Part shown: one piece after another, positions 17,644 through 26,279 of the stretch
Position numbering within the stretch: position 1 is the first letter of the stretch
Layout of the letters: each line of letters begins with the position of its first letter
Origin: JBCCQH01 sp039024435
GTDB taxonomy: Bacteria; Bacteroidota; Bacteroidia; J057; JADKCL01
DNA: 45,468 nucleotides
Reading direction: 5' to 3'
Assembly: GCA_039024435.1 (NCBI GenBank)
Contig: JBCCQH010000057.1
Location: 1-45,468, forward strand
Translations under genes and position numbers: made by a program
The notes under the pieces: model-generated
What the model was told of the DNA's origin: nothing
The model's database searches: none
The model's input: the letters and a program-made list of their open reading frames with translations, nothing else

Positions 17644-18447
17644 TTACTTGACCGGCTTGCCGTTGCGCTTGAAATATTCCACCCAGTAGCGGCTGACCGC
17701 TTTGCCCTCAGAATCAAAATCGGTGACGTGGTGGAGCAGGCCGTTCGGGAAATACGCGAAGCGCCGGGAGATGCGGTCACTGCCGCCAAACAGCGTAAAT
17801 TCACTTTCCTCGGTCATCGCAGTGAGCTTTCCCGCGGAATTGTAGGTGTATTCAACGGTCTTGTTCGGAACCCCCGCTTGGGTCGTGCGGATCAACCTCC
17901 CCTCGGCATTGTTCCGGCAGAAGGTCGTATCGCTTGTTCTGGGCGCCGATTGTCCCCCGCTGTAGTACTGGATATCGCCCTGCGCGTCGTAGCGGTAGGT
18001 CGTGACCTCGCGCTCGCTGGCATTGCGCACGCGGACCATCTGGGTCAGCCAATCGTTTTCGTAAACGTACTCGATTCGCTCCCGTTCCGGCTCGGTGTCC
18101 CGGTACCAATCCATCACCACGCGCACCTGCCGGCCATCGTGGTAGACAAACTCCTGAATGACAAAGGGGGCGCCGTCTTCCCAGTGAAAAATAGTATCGT
18201 GGGCGATCTCCCCTTGCTTGGTAAAGCGGCGAACTCCGGTCAGTTTTGCGCTCGTCCCGGGAAAATTGCCCGCGCTGTCGGGGAAATCCAGGTAGGTTTT
18301 GGCGAGCTGGATCTTTTTCTGCTTGAACTGGCGCGCTTCCGCCCGTTCGGACACACTGCCGATCCGCCCCAGGTATTGGCCGGGGAGTACGGTGTAGCTG
18401 CCCCAAGCAGCACAGAAAAGGAGGGCGATTTTCAGGACCGATTTCAT
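17644..18447 (-). CDS. Exported hypothetical protein with YD-like repeats
   Basis: 267 residues from the ATG at 18447, which opens a signal peptide (MKSVLKIALLFCAAWGSYT); an ATG at 18507 would only add a non-signal extension. The mature part is a run of short beta units of the form YxYDxxG..., for example IEYVYENDWLTQM, VTTYRYDAQGDIQYY, VEYTYNSAGKLTAM and FAYFPNGLLHHVTDFDSEG. These resemble isolated RHS/YD repeats, which form beta-sheet shells. No enzymatic motif is seen. It converges on the amidohydrolase pair, ending 21 bp from it. Confidence 0.75.
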   Translation of the reverse strand: MKSVLKIALLFCAAWGSYTVLPGQYLGRIGSVSERAEARQFKQKKIQLAKTYLDFPDSAGNFPGTSAKLTGVRRFTKQGEIAHDTIFHWEDGAPFVIQEFVYHDGRQVRVVMDWYRDTEPERERIEYVYENDWLTQMVRVRNASEREVTTYRYDAQGDIQYYSGGQSAPRTSDTTFCRNNAEGRLIRTTQAGVPNKTVEYTYNSAGKLTAMTEESEFTLFGGSDRISRRFAYFPNGLLHHVTDFDSEGKAVSRYWVEYFKRNGKPVK

Positions 18448-18654
18448 GGATTTTTTGCTTGCCGATAGAATTGAATGGTGGACGAACCACCCGGGAAAGT
18501 TAAGCATTATGTAAATAATCGATTCCCGTAACGGAAAAAGCTTCCCGGCGGACTCAGATCGGGGGGAGCCACAAAATTTTGCCGATCTTCCACTGCGATC
18601 AAATGCGAGGAATTCCTATCTTGAGGTTTCATTTTTTTCAACCATATATTCGCC

Positions 18655-19119
18655 ATGGCACAATCACCTTTCGCCGAAATCCCAGATCCGCAAACCCCAC
18701 CGCAACGCCCCGCCGTCATCACAGTATTTGCCATCTTGAGCATTATCGGGTGTGCGCTCGCGATTTTGGGCATGTTTATTTCCAACGATTTGTTTACCCA
18801 GGATCTGACCGTTCAGCCGCCCTCTCCGCCGGATTGGATCAAGTACGCGGGGGGAGCATTGGCAATCGTTAAGCTCATCGGTGCCATTCAGATGCTCAAA
18901 ATGCAGCGCCTCGGCTTTTACCTCTACGCCGCCGGGGAAGCCGCCACCGCGATTCTCGGGATTATTTCTGCCCGGATCGTCCTGGATCTTTTGTCCGGAT
19001 TTGACATTCCCGGTCCGGTTGACCTGCGCACAACCCTGTTCATCAGCACCGGTATCAGCCTTGTCCTCTCCGTCGTCTTCATCGGCGTCTACGCCTCCCA
19101 ACTGAAAAATATGCGATAA
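18655..19119 (+). CDS. Small four-helix membrane protein, unknown function
   Basis: 154 residues. A proline-rich cytoplasmic-type start (IPDPQTPPQRP) is followed by about four hydrophobic segments (near residues 20-42, 66-80, 88-108 and 126-148), the last followed by a short basic tail. No family motif is recognised; similar small integral proteins are common in Bacteroidota. It stands alone between a divergent gene and the OmpA-like gene. Confidence 0.75.
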   Translation: MAQSPFAEIPDPQTPPQRPAVITVFAILSIIGCALAILGMFISNDLFTQDLTVQPPSPPDWIKYAGGALAIVKLIGAIQMLKMQRLGFYLYAAGEAATAILGIISARIVLDLLSGFDIPGPVDLRTTLFISTGISLVLSVVFIGVYASQLKNMR

Positions 19120-19133
19120 CGATGTCTGATTGG

Positions 19134-19210
19134 CTGCGCCGGCGCACAGCTTCCATCGGAAATCGAGAGTTGGAGATTGGCGATTGGAGATTCCCCAATT
19201 GGAAAATCTC
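19134..19210. repeat. Intergenic hairpin-GGAAATT repeat, copy 3
   Basis: The hairpin TGCGCCGGCGCA is followed by CCATCGGAAATCGAGAG and then short ATTGG(C/A)GATTGGAGATT units. It lies between the small membrane protein and the OmpA-like gene. Confidence 0.5.
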
Positions 19211-19269
19211 TTGGGGCAACCGTATCCTTTCCCGCAACGATCATTATAGGAGTGAACGCAACTTATAAC

Positions 19270-19965
19270 ATGAAAGCAATAGTATTGATCCTGCTTGGGA
19301 TGGGACTCCTTGTGGGGGGAACCGTGTCGGCCCAAACCTTGGAACCGACCGAAAAAGCGGCTTTGCTGCACGTTTCCGTCTCTGATTTCAGCGATCAGCC
19401 CCGCGAGGGGGAAGTCGTCATCTTTCGCTCTCAGAACAGCGGCAAAGCGGTCCGCCGCCGGACCGATGCCGAAGGAAAATTTGCCATTCTCCTGCCCAAA
19501 GGCGATACCTACGCCATCCAATACCAGAATTTCATCGAAAAAGAAGACTACAGCACCGTCGAGATCCCGGATGAACCCGGCCTGATGGAGGCCAGCCTTG
19601 AGGTCCAATGGGAGGACGATGACGACGCGGTCTACGAATTGGACGTGCACTTCCAAACCGACAAGGCGATTATCAACCCGGACTCTTACCGTTTGCTCGA
19701 CGAACTGGTGGAAGTCATGCAAGCCAAACCGACCCTCGTAATCGAAGTGGCGGGCCACACCGATTCCGATGGCTCGGCCGAACACAACCTGGAATTGTCC
19801 CGGAACCGGGCGGCGGCGGTGGCCGATTACCTCGCAGCACGGGACGTCGCGGCGGACCGCGTGCAGAGTGTCGGCTACGGAGAAACCAAGCCGGTCGCCA
19901 GCAATGCTACCGAGGCGGGCAAAGCCCGCAACCGCCGCACCGAAGTCCGCATTGTCGGTCGCTAG
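19270..19965 (+). CDS. OmpA-family outer membrane protein
   Basis: 231 residues from the ATG at 19270, preceded by AGGAGTG (19248-19254) and opening a signal peptide (MKAIVLILLGMGLLVGGTVSAQ). Residues ~30-115 form a carboxypeptidase-regulatory/PEGA-like beta domain (GEVVIFRSQNSGKAV, AEGKFAILLPKGDTYAIQY). The C-terminal ~110 residues are a full OmpA peptidoglycan-binding domain: LDVHFQTDKAIINPDSY, VAGHTDSDGSAEHNLELS, NRAAAVADYL and NRRTEVRIVGR. It probably tethers the outer envelope to the cell wall. Its stop lies five bases from that of the convergent lysozyme-family gene. Confidence 0.9.
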   Translation: MKAIVLILLGMGLLVGGTVSAQTLEPTEKAALLHVSVSDFSDQPREGEVVIFRSQNSGKAVRRRTDAEGKFAILLPKGDTYAIQYQNFIEKEDYSTVEIPDEPGLMEASLEVQWEDDDDAVYELDVHFQTDKAIINPDSYRLLDELVEVMQAKPTLVIEVAGHTDSDGSAEHNLELSRNRAAAVADYLAARDVAADRVQSVGYGETKPVASNATEAGKARNRRTEVRIVGR

Positions 19966-19970
19966 CTGAC

Positions 19971-20702
19971 TTACTTGGCCCGTAGCGCCCGCAATTCCTC
20001 CGGGGTGCCGGGAAAATAGTTCCGGTCGACATCCCCGGAAATGCCTTTCACACGGCCGTGATGGGTAAATTGCCAGAAGGTCCAGTGTTTCCAGGCCCGG
20101 GGCACCTGGGGTTTGCGGCGGCGCAGGCTGGCCACCCACAGCGGATATTCGCCCAGTGCATCGCCCAAGTAGTCATCTGCAAAGCGCGGCATAGTATACA
20201 AAATCGGGCGCACGCCGGTTTCTTTTTCCACAATCCGCATCCAGTTGCGCACCCCTTTGCGGATGATGGCGGGTGAACGGCCATCGGTCACTTCCAAGTC
20301 GAGAACCGGGGGGAGATCGCCGGGCTTGACCTGAACTTTGCTCAGAAACAGCCGAGCTTGCTCCTCCGAATGCACGGAGGGCCGGTAAAAGTGGTAGGCG
20401 CCGCGCAGAATGTTGTGCTTCCGCGCCTGCTTCCAATTGCGGGCAAAGCGCGGGTCGACGATGGACTTGCCTTCGGTGGCCTTGATGAAAGCGAATTGCA
20501 CGCCGGCCTTCTCGACCTTGTTCCAATTGATCTTGCCTTGGTAGTGCGAAACGTCGATGCCGTGGACATCGTAAGCGGCGGCCACAGAGTCCCACGGCTC
20601 AAACCGGTCCCGGAACAGGCCATAGCCCACCAATCCGGCCAGAAGCAGGCCCAGGACAACATAGCGCCAAATCAGACGGAGCTGGGGTTTGGTAGTGGTC
20701 AT
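19971..20702 (-). CDS. Glycoside hydrolase family 25 lysozyme, membrane anchored
   Basis: 243 residues. One N-terminal hydrophobic helix (WRYVVLGLLLAGLVGYGLF) serves as anchor or uncleaved signal. The GH25 fold follows: GIDVSHYQGKINW with Asp50, AFIKATEG, GAYHFYRP, PPVLDLEV with the catalytic DxE pair Asp135/Glu137, then RPILYT, LWVAS and WTFWQFTHHGRVKGISGDVD. GH25 enzymes cleave the beta-1,4 bond between MurNAc and GlcNAc in peptidoglycan. Likely role: cell-wall remodelling in the periplasm. Confidence 0.92.
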   Translation of the reverse strand: MTTTKPQLRLIWRYVVLGLLLAGLVGYGLFRDRFEPWDSVAAAYDVHGIDVSHYQGKINWNKVEKAGVQFAFIKATEGKSIVDPRFARNWKQARKHNILRGAYHFYRPSVHSEEQARLFLSKVQVKPGDLPPVLDLEVTDGRSPAIIRKGVRNWMRIVEKETGVRPILYTMPRFADDYLGDALGEYPLWVASLRRRKPQVPRAWKHWTFWQFTHHGRVKGISGDVDRNYFPGTPEELRALRAK

Positions 20703-20812
20703 AAGGATACCGATTCCGGGAAGAGTAGTCGTAGTGAGCGCAGGCCCGGTGTCCGTACATACGGTAGATTACCATGGGAGGTTCCCCGCATCGGCCGGGT
20801 CCAAACGCAAAA

Positions 20813-20842
20813 AAGTTGGCGAAACCACAGTTCCGCCAACTT
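20813..20842 (-). terminator. Rho-independent terminator after DUF1573 gene
   Basis: Stem AAGTTGGCG/CGCCAACTT (9 bp, 12-nt loop), followed on the minus strand by a T-tract. It is placed just after the stop of the DUF1573 gene at 20865. Confidence 0.75.
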
Positions 20843-20864
20843 CTTACTTGCCCGTCCGGTGCGC

Positions 20865-21386
20865 TTATTGTTCTACTGGAGGGTTGGCCGGGACGATCGG
20901 GGGAGACTGGTAGGTGGGCTCTTTCGGCTTGGGGACAATCTCGCCCTGGAACATGATCCGCTCGATTTTGGGGTTGCCATTGTAGACGACGGTGATGTAC
21001 TTCGTCTGCCGGCCCATTTTCCCGGCGGAATTAAATTGGGCTTCGATCTCGGCACTTTCGCCCGGAGCAATCGCTTCGCGCGGCCAATCAAGAGCGGTAC
21101 AGCCGCAAGACGGCTTGACATTCTCAAGAACCAACGGATACTCACCGGCGTTTTTGAGTGTGAATTTATGCTTGACCACTTCACCCTGGGTGATTTTACC
21201 GAAGTCATAAGATTCTTCAACGAACTCGATTTGCGTCAATTCCGGCGCAGCTTCTGCCGGGTCGACCGCAGGAGCTACGGTAGTACCGGCCGGATTGGTT
21301 CCGGCGGGCAGCGTCTGTTGGGCAAATAAGGTTCCGGTCATCAGCAAAGCACTAAACAGCAGAATATTGCGTACGATTGTTTTCAT
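20865..21386 (-). CDS. DUF1573 secreted protein
   Basis: 173 residues from the ATG at 21386, opening a signal peptide (MKTIVRNILLFSALLMTGTLFA); the frame extends upstream but without a better start. The mature part is a DUF1573 Ig-like domain: YDFGKITQGEVVKHKFTLKN, LENVKPSCGCTALDWP and APGESAEIEAQFNS. The SCGC motif is the family hallmark. These proteins are abundant exported Bacteroidota proteins of unknown role. The C-terminus is proline-rich (PKPKEPTYQSPPIVPANPP). Confidence 0.9.
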   Translation of the reverse strand: MKTIVRNILLFSALLMTGTLFAQQTLPAGTNPAGTTVAPAVDPAEAAPELTQIEFVEESYDFGKITQGEVVKHKFTLKNAGEYPLVLENVKPSCGCTALDWPREAIAPGESAEIEAQFNSAGKMGRQTKYITVVYNGNPKIERIMFQGEIVPKPKEPTYQSPPIVPANPPVEQ

Positions 21387-21741
21387 TTTGAATGTTGATT
21401 TTGAGAATACGGTCCTTGAAGCAAGGATCAAAGTTACAAAAGATTTTTCTTATGTAGCGCAAAAACCAAGCCAAACCCACGGTTACATGGAGCCCGGCGG
21501 CGTACCCCAGTTTTGCCGCGGGGATCAGTGAGCGGGAAAATCCTTGAATGATTGGGGTCCGCCCCACCGCAGACTTGGGCCACTCCCCGGGTCTGAACCG
21601 GATGCCGAGGGGCCGGGCCTCACGGCCGCTCCCCAATCGTACCGACAGGAAAAATTGGCCCCGGGACAACTTCTTTACTTTCCAAGATCTTCGTAGATTG
21701 GGGGTCTAAAACGAAGTCAATTACGAATTACCCACGTTATT
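21387..21741. other. Gene-free gap between divergent genes
   Basis: 355 bp between the divergent DUF1573 gene and the 21742 gene. It presumably contains both promoters. I see no conserved RNA, repeat or reading frame in it. Confidence 0.5.
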
Positions 21742-22203
21742 ATGAGCGACGGAGACCTGACGAATTATCTGCCTTCCTGGATGGAAGTGGGCGAGATCGC
21801 CTACCTGGTAACCGAAGATTATGATGATCCCGGACCGGGAGAAGTCAAAATCAAAAAGATGGGCCCGACCATGATGGAAGTCAAAAGTACTATCACCCAA
21901 ACGCCCCGGGTACTCATTCGAATAGACCGCGGGGGAGAAAGTTGGCGCTTCATACTGAACTGGTCGGGAAAAATGTTCAACTGTTTCCGCCTGAACATGG
22001 ATTTCCAAGAGGACCGCGTCACGATGTCGGGCGAGGTCATGCACGGTGGCAAACGCCTAAACGGCCGCATGATCATGATCAAGCAGGACAACGACACCAC
22101 CCGATTTGAATTCAAAAATGGCCTCGATTTCCTCAACGGTGTATTTTGGACTTTGCAGCAGGAACAACCCGAGTGGATCGAGGAGGAGGACGACGATTGG
22201 TGA
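21742..22203 (+). CDS. Hypothetical protein with acidic C-terminus
   Basis: 153 residues, no signal peptide and no membrane segment. A beta-rich body (VLIRIDRGGESWRFILNW, DRVTMSGEVMHGGKRLNG, TRFEFKNGLDFLNG) ends in a strongly acidic tail (EWIEEEDDDW). I recognise no family. A cytoplasmic role is likely, but no function can be assigned. Confidence 0.65.
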   Translation: MSDGDLTNYLPSWMEVGEIAYLVTEDYDDPGPGEVKIKKMGPTMMEVKSTITQTPRVLIRIDRGGESWRFILNWSGKMFNCFRLNMDFQEDRVTMSGEVMHGGKRLNGRMIMIKQDNDTTRFEFKNGLDFLNGVFWTLQQEQPEWIEEEDDDW

Positions 22204-22318
22204 TTAGAAATTTTCAATTGCCAATTCTCAATTGAAAATTCCCACACCGACGCTTTCCTGCGCCAGGGCGCAGACAATTCGAAATTGAGAATCGGAAATT
22301 GAAAATTATAAATCGGTA
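22203..22318. repeat. Intergenic hairpin-GGAAATT repeat, copy 4
   Basis: AATTTTCAATTGCCAATTC near 22210 pairs with GAATCGGAAATTGAAAATT near 22295, forming a long imperfect stem. Its loop contains a second small hairpin (CTGCGCC/GGCGCAG). It follows the stop of the acidic-tail gene directly and precedes the ECF sigma factor gene. Confidence 0.6.
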
Positions 22319-22499
22319 ATTCTATAAAGACGTTAAAGTTGAACTATTCCCGCGATTCGGAACAGCATTGTTAGTATTTGGAACGAAACTGCTAGGACAA
22401 GGGCCATCCGAACCGACCATGCACTACTGAGCAACCGAAGTCATGAAACTTGGAACGGCAGTGTAAGAACTTCCACGGTGAAGAGGATATGTTTAAACC

Positions 22500-23111
22500 G
22501 TGGAATTACAAAGAACAATACAATCGACATTCGTCTCCCCAGAAGCGCAAATGCTGACCGGACTCCGGGCCGGAGATGAAAAAGCTTACCGGGCCCTGAT
22601 CGATACCTACAAGGATCGCGTCTACAATGTCTGCCTGGGTTATGTCTACAACACCGAAGACGCCGAGGACCTTGCGCAAGAAGTCTTCCTCGAAGTGTTC
22701 CGTTCCATCGGCAACTTCAAAGGCGAGTCCTGCCTCTACACCTGGGTGTACCGCATCTGTGTGACCAAGTCGCTCGAACTCATCCGCCGGCGCAAGCGCA
22801 AAAAGCGCTCGGGCAAGGTCTACTCGCTGCTCGGCATGAAAGAAATGGGCTACGAGCCTGCGGCTGCACGGTTTGACCATCCAGGAGTGCGCCTGGAAAA
22901 CCAAGAACGCGCTACCATCCTCTTCGGAGCAATTGAATCGCTGAGCGAAAATCAGCGCATCGCATTTAGCATGCACAACCTCGAAGGCAAAAGCTACGCC
23001 GAAATTTCCGATCTGATGGGCGTAAGCCTGAGTTCGGTTGAATCATTGATATTTCGCGCCAAGCGCAACTTGCGCAAAAAGTTGGAGCATTATTACCGAA
23101 ATCAGGGTTGA
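22500..23111 (+). CDS. ECF-type RNA polymerase sigma factor
   Basis: 203 residues from a GTG start at 22500, with AGAGGA 13-19 bases upstream; an in-frame ATG at 22551 is an alternative. Region 2 is clear (DRVYNVCLGYVYNTEDAEDL, AQEVFLEVFRSIGNFKG, LYTWVYRICVTKSLELIRRR). Region 4 is also clear (LSENQRIAFSMHNLEGKSYA, EISDLMGVSLSSVESLIFRA). This is the usual size for extracytoplasmic-function sigma factors, which redirect RNA polymerase in response to envelope or other signals. The next frame encodes a single-span membrane protein that may hold it inactive. Confidence 0.93.
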   Translation: MELQRTIQSTFVSPEAQMLTGLRAGDEKAYRALIDTYKDRVYNVCLGYVYNTEDAEDLAQEVFLEVFRSIGNFKGESCLYTWVYRICVTKSLELIRRRKRKKRSGKVYSLLGMKEMGYEPAAARFDHPGVRLENQERATILFGAIESLSENQRIAFSMHNLEGKSYAEISDLMGVSLSSVESLIFRAKRNLRKKLEHYYRNQG

Positions 23112-23173
23112 GCCGCAAGTTTTCCGTGAGCATAGCTTCTAAAGCGAAGAATTGTCTTATTAACACAAGTTTG

Positions 23174-23533
23174 ATGGCTCACTCTCTACTTTCTGCTTCA
23201 GAAAATGCGGCAAAAACGCTCGCGATTCTCAACGAAATCGATCCCTCGGCCCCCAGCCCGTTCTTCACCGAACGGGTCCTCTGTCGCCACAACCGCGAAA
23301 CACAGCGCCTAAGTTCCTCCACCACAAATTTTCGCCTCGTGGGAGTTGTCGGCTTGCTCCTCTTTTCCGCCAATGCATTTGCCCTAGACGCCGAGACTAC
23401 TCCGCAAACCAGCACCGAACGTGAGCAACGGGCCACCGGCCAGTTCACTGCTGAAACCCAGCTTCCCCCCATCGCCTGGGAACAAGCCCATGCCCCAAAT
23501 TTGACCGGTCAAGCCAAGCACAAATCCCTCTGA
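23174..23533 (+). CDS. Single-span membrane protein, possible anti-sigma partner
   Basis: 119 residues from the ATG at 23174; the same frame is open back to a TTG (23108) that overlaps the sigma factor stop. A short cytoplasmic N-terminal part includes ILNEIDPSAPSPFFTERVLC, which resembles the LDxIxxxxPNPFFxTR pattern of small proteins encoded downstream of Bacteroidota ECF sigma factors. One membrane helix follows (LVGVVGLLLFSANAFAL), then a polar tail. Position and topology suggest an anti-sigma-like regulator, but no zinc-binding anti-sigma motif is present. Confidence 0.6.
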   Translation: MAHSLLSASENAAKTLAILNEIDPSAPSPFFTERVLCRHNRETQRLSSSTTNFRLVGVVGLLLFSANAFALDAETTPQTSTEREQRATGQFTAETQLPPIAWEQAHAPNLTGQAKHKSL

Positions 23534-23837
23534 TCTGCATGGCCCAGGCCCGAGCAACGCGGCTTACCTGAATCATTTGCGGTATTTTAATCAGATGGAA
23601 CTTGGGCCTGATAACCAAGCGGTGGCACGATCAGTCCCCCGACTCCCCCTCTTTCTCCTTCCGAGCCCCCCTGGGCATCGGCGACCGGCCCTGCCGAATC
23701 AAAGGGGCCAGATTGGCGTATTTCCGGGAATTGTAGGGCCGCTTCTTCCCCCGCCGACACGCGATTTCGACCGCATCCTCGGGGAAGTCCTCCCGCGGAA
23801 ATTGCATCTACCGTCGCTCTGCAGCCAACAGCCGGAA
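23534..23837. other. Gap with possible 58-codon frame on minus strand
   Basis: No clear gene. The minus strand carries a 58-codon frame (ATG at 23807, stop at 23631) encoding a basic peptide (MQFPREDFPEDAVEIACRR, GKKRPYNSRKYANLAPLIRQ). It begins only 31 bases after the terminator of the TPR-like gene and has no obvious promoter, so it may be chance. Confidence 0.3.
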
Positions 23838-23874
23838 AACAGCAAAGGGACACTTTCGGTGTCCCTTTGCTGTT
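23838..23874. terminator. Perfect 16-bp bidirectional terminator hairpin
   Basis: AACAGCAAAGGGACAC pairs without mismatch with GTGTCCCTTTGCTGTT around a TTTCG loop, 20 bp after the stop of the minus-strand TPR-like gene. A short T-run follows on that strand. Confidence 0.85.
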
Positions 23875-23894
23875 CTATATTGTGGGGGGGCAGT

Positions 23895-25370
23895 TTAAAC
23901 CGCATCGGAGAGATCACCGCGATGGGCAAGCTGCTCAGATGCGAGATCCAACATGCTGATGCCCCGGCGACGGGCCTCCAAATAGACGCGCATGTCCAGG
24001 TAATCAAATTCGTCAACCGCGATTTCCGGGAGGCGATTTTGGAAATTCTGGAAGATGCCCCCTACTTCGGCTTCTAAGCCTTTGCTGGCCAACTTGACGG
24101 CGTGATAGGTCATGGCCGGCAGTTGATGCTCGGGATCATAGGTCGCGATGGTCCGGTGCAAGCCACGCAACTTATTGTCCAGATTGTCGACATCACCCTG
24201 TTCGAAAGCCGCCAACAATTGAATCGTCTTCGCGAAGGGAACAAAATCACTAAACTGCTCCACGGAGGAGAGGCTCATGATGCGACGGATATATTGGTCG
24301 GCGGCGGAGTAATCTCCGCGGTAGAACTGAAACTTCGCCGCCATGTACAGCATCAAACGCTGCATCAAGGGAGAAATCGAGTTCATGTACCGGTTAAAGT
24401 GCTTGTCGAGCAGACTCAAGGCCGAATTACCGGCGGCTTCGTCTCCAACATCGCAGGCAATACCGAGTTGCGTCAAACAATATTTCTCGAACCGCTTCGC
24501 AATGAGGTCAGCGGCGTAAAGTTCCATGTTCTGGATGGAATTCATGAGGGCACGGGCCCGGTCCACTTGCGAACGGTGAATGTAAACCTGCGCCAATATG
24601 AACCGGTGTTCCATCAATTCGGCGTGGTTCGCATCAATGATCGCGCTGTGTTCCTGCAACAATTGCAGCAACCGTTCCAGATCGACGATCATCTGCTCGT
24701 ACTCCCGCAGGTAATTGAAGATTCTCCAGCGAATCGACAGACGTTGGAATTCGGCTTTGACGCTCATGGCTTCACTCGGATCCATGATAAGCTCATCGCT
24801 CAAAATACTCCGCAAGCGGAGGGCGCTTTTACCGCCCCGATTGTCTTGCAGGTCAGCTTTACTGCGGGCTCGCAAGGAAAGGAAAGCGATCAAGTTGCGT
24901 TGCTTAACTTCTACCTCGGCCGCCTCCGAGTCGGAGTCGTGCATCTCACCTGTGAGTCGACGGCGAATGCTGAGTAGTTGCCGGTGTTCTTCGAATAATT
25001 CTTTCTGGCGACAGGCGTGCAGGCTTTTCTCGATTTGATCGAGGGCGAGCGACGACATGCCTTTTTCCAATAAATATCCAATATCGGCGATTTCCCGGGC
25101 AACAGTTTCTCGGGGCCCTGGCTCAAATATGGAACGGGATTGCAATATGATTTCGAGGATTTTGCGAATAGCACGCTGAATCACGCGGTCATCAATCTTG
25201 AGCTTTTTTCGCAGTCGCTCAAGATCAAGGTTGTCCATTCGGTATAACTCCTCAAGCACCTTGAGGTGCATTGGCTGTCTCCCCCACTGGTTTGCCAGAA
25301 CATGCAGATTCCGCCGCTCGCCTTTGCTGAGCGACTGAACCAGGTTAAATATGTCCCTATAGTTTGCCAT
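23895..25370 (-). CDS. Cytoplasmic TPR-like helical repeat protein
   Basis: 491 residues, no signal peptide. It is nearly all alpha-helical. The N-terminal ~75 residues (FNLVQSLSKGERRNLHVLAN, RLRKKLKIDDRVIQRAIRKI) look like a small helical DNA- or protein-binding unit. The rest contains degenerate TPR-type helix pairs (e.g. FILAQVYIHRSQVDRARALM, AAKFQFYRGDYSAADQYIRR, AKTIQLLAAFEQGDVDNLDN). Such proteins are widespread and uncharacterised in Bacteroidota. It has its own strong terminator and a long AT-rich upstream region. Confidence 0.8.
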   Translation of the reverse strand: MANYRDIFNLVQSLSKGERRNLHVLANQWGRQPMHLKVLEELYRMDNLDLERLRKKLKIDDRVIQRAIRKILEIILQSRSIFEPGPRETVAREIADIGYLLEKGMSSLALDQIEKSLHACRQKELFEEHRQLLSIRRRLTGEMHDSDSEAAEVEVKQRNLIAFLSLRARSKADLQDNRGGKSALRLRSILSDELIMDPSEAMSVKAEFQRLSIRWRIFNYLREYEQMIVDLERLLQLLQEHSAIIDANHAELMEHRFILAQVYIHRSQVDRARALMNSIQNMELYAADLIAKRFEKYCLTQLGIACDVGDEAAGNSALSLLDKHFNRYMNSISPLMQRLMLYMAAKFQFYRGDYSAADQYIRRIMSLSSVEQFSDFVPFAKTIQLLAAFEQGDVDNLDNKLRGLHRTIATYDPEHQLPAMTYHAVKLASKGLEAEVGGIFQNFQNRLPEIAVDEFDYLDMRVYLEARRRGISMLDLASEQLAHRGDLSDAV

Positions 25371-26167
25371 CAGAGTTGATTGATAACAGAAAAAACTTAC
25401 TTGTAAACTGTTCTCTTTAAGTAGTGTGTAACCGGTTATTTACAATTATTGAAGCATATACTCCGGTTAATGGAACGTAATATAAGCTAGATTTATTAAA
25501 AAAACAAGACAAATCTTACTTGAAAAAGCAGAATCTTCCTCGGCTGGGTGCGCCATTTTTATCGCCGCTTGCCCAGGCTAATTCTGTGGAGCAAATCGCC
25601 CCACGACCGACTTATCTTCGCATATCTGTCCACATTATCAGGCGTTATTTTTGTCACTTTTTTTGCAATATAGATTAATGATTATCAGTTATTTATACTT
25701 ATCCAAGCGATAAATTGTTGCCGTTATCTATGTGCCATTTTCGAGTGCAAGGTATTGCAGGAATACGTTGCGATGCACACATTCATCCCAAGATTTACGG
25801 ATGACTCCATTTTTCAATTGCTTAACACTTTTTTCTAACACCGGAACGGAGCGTCCATTATACAATCAGCAGATCTTTGAAATGAATTTATTGCGCTACC
25901 CGCCCCTTGGGGTTACGTAGCTTCCGATAACCCAGGACTCAGTCCAATTTCTACAAGAACAACTCAACCAAACTATCTTTTTGATGCCTTCAGGTGAAGT
26001 TGGAATGAGGCGGAATTATCACCACTGATAAGCAGGATCGCGGCCATTAAAGTTAAGTTTTCGATGATGCGTATTCGTTAAATTGACTACATGATTGATT
26101 GGCAAGCCGCGGCCTGCTTTTTTATTTTCCGCCTTGTTCCCAACTTCCCAGTTTCACGCTCACTTGA
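25371..26167. other. AT-rich gene-free gap
   Basis: About 800 bp with no convincing gene. It contains the upstream region of the minus-strand TPR-like gene. A 62-codon plus-strand frame near 25732 has poor codon composition and no recognisable product. I see no tRNA or structured RNA. Confidence 0.5.
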
Positions 26168-26215
26168 GAGGCGGTTTAAAATTAATTCTGCGATTTTACT
26201 ATGGCATCTTTTTCT
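26168..26215 (+). mobile_element. Truncated MITE remnant (copy 3)
   Basis: The first ~48 bp match the left end of MITE copy 1 (GAGGCGGTTTAAAATTAATTC then GATTTTACTATGGCATCTTT), preceded by TGA at 26165-26167 as expected for the target duplication. The rest of the element and its right end are lost or highly diverged before the AhpD-like gene. Confidence 0.75.
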
Positions 26216-26279
26216 GCGCGCTGCATCTGACCAAAATTTGATCCGCAATTGCCGATTCACGTAAATTGCGGGAAAAACT

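Noticed and set aside
25732..25920. 62-codon plus-strand frame in the AT-rich gap
   Set aside because: No motif, no start signal, composition like the non-coding surroundings.
25371..26167. tRNA or other RNA gene
   Set aside because: No cloverleaf or T-loop consensus seen in this gap or the others inspected.
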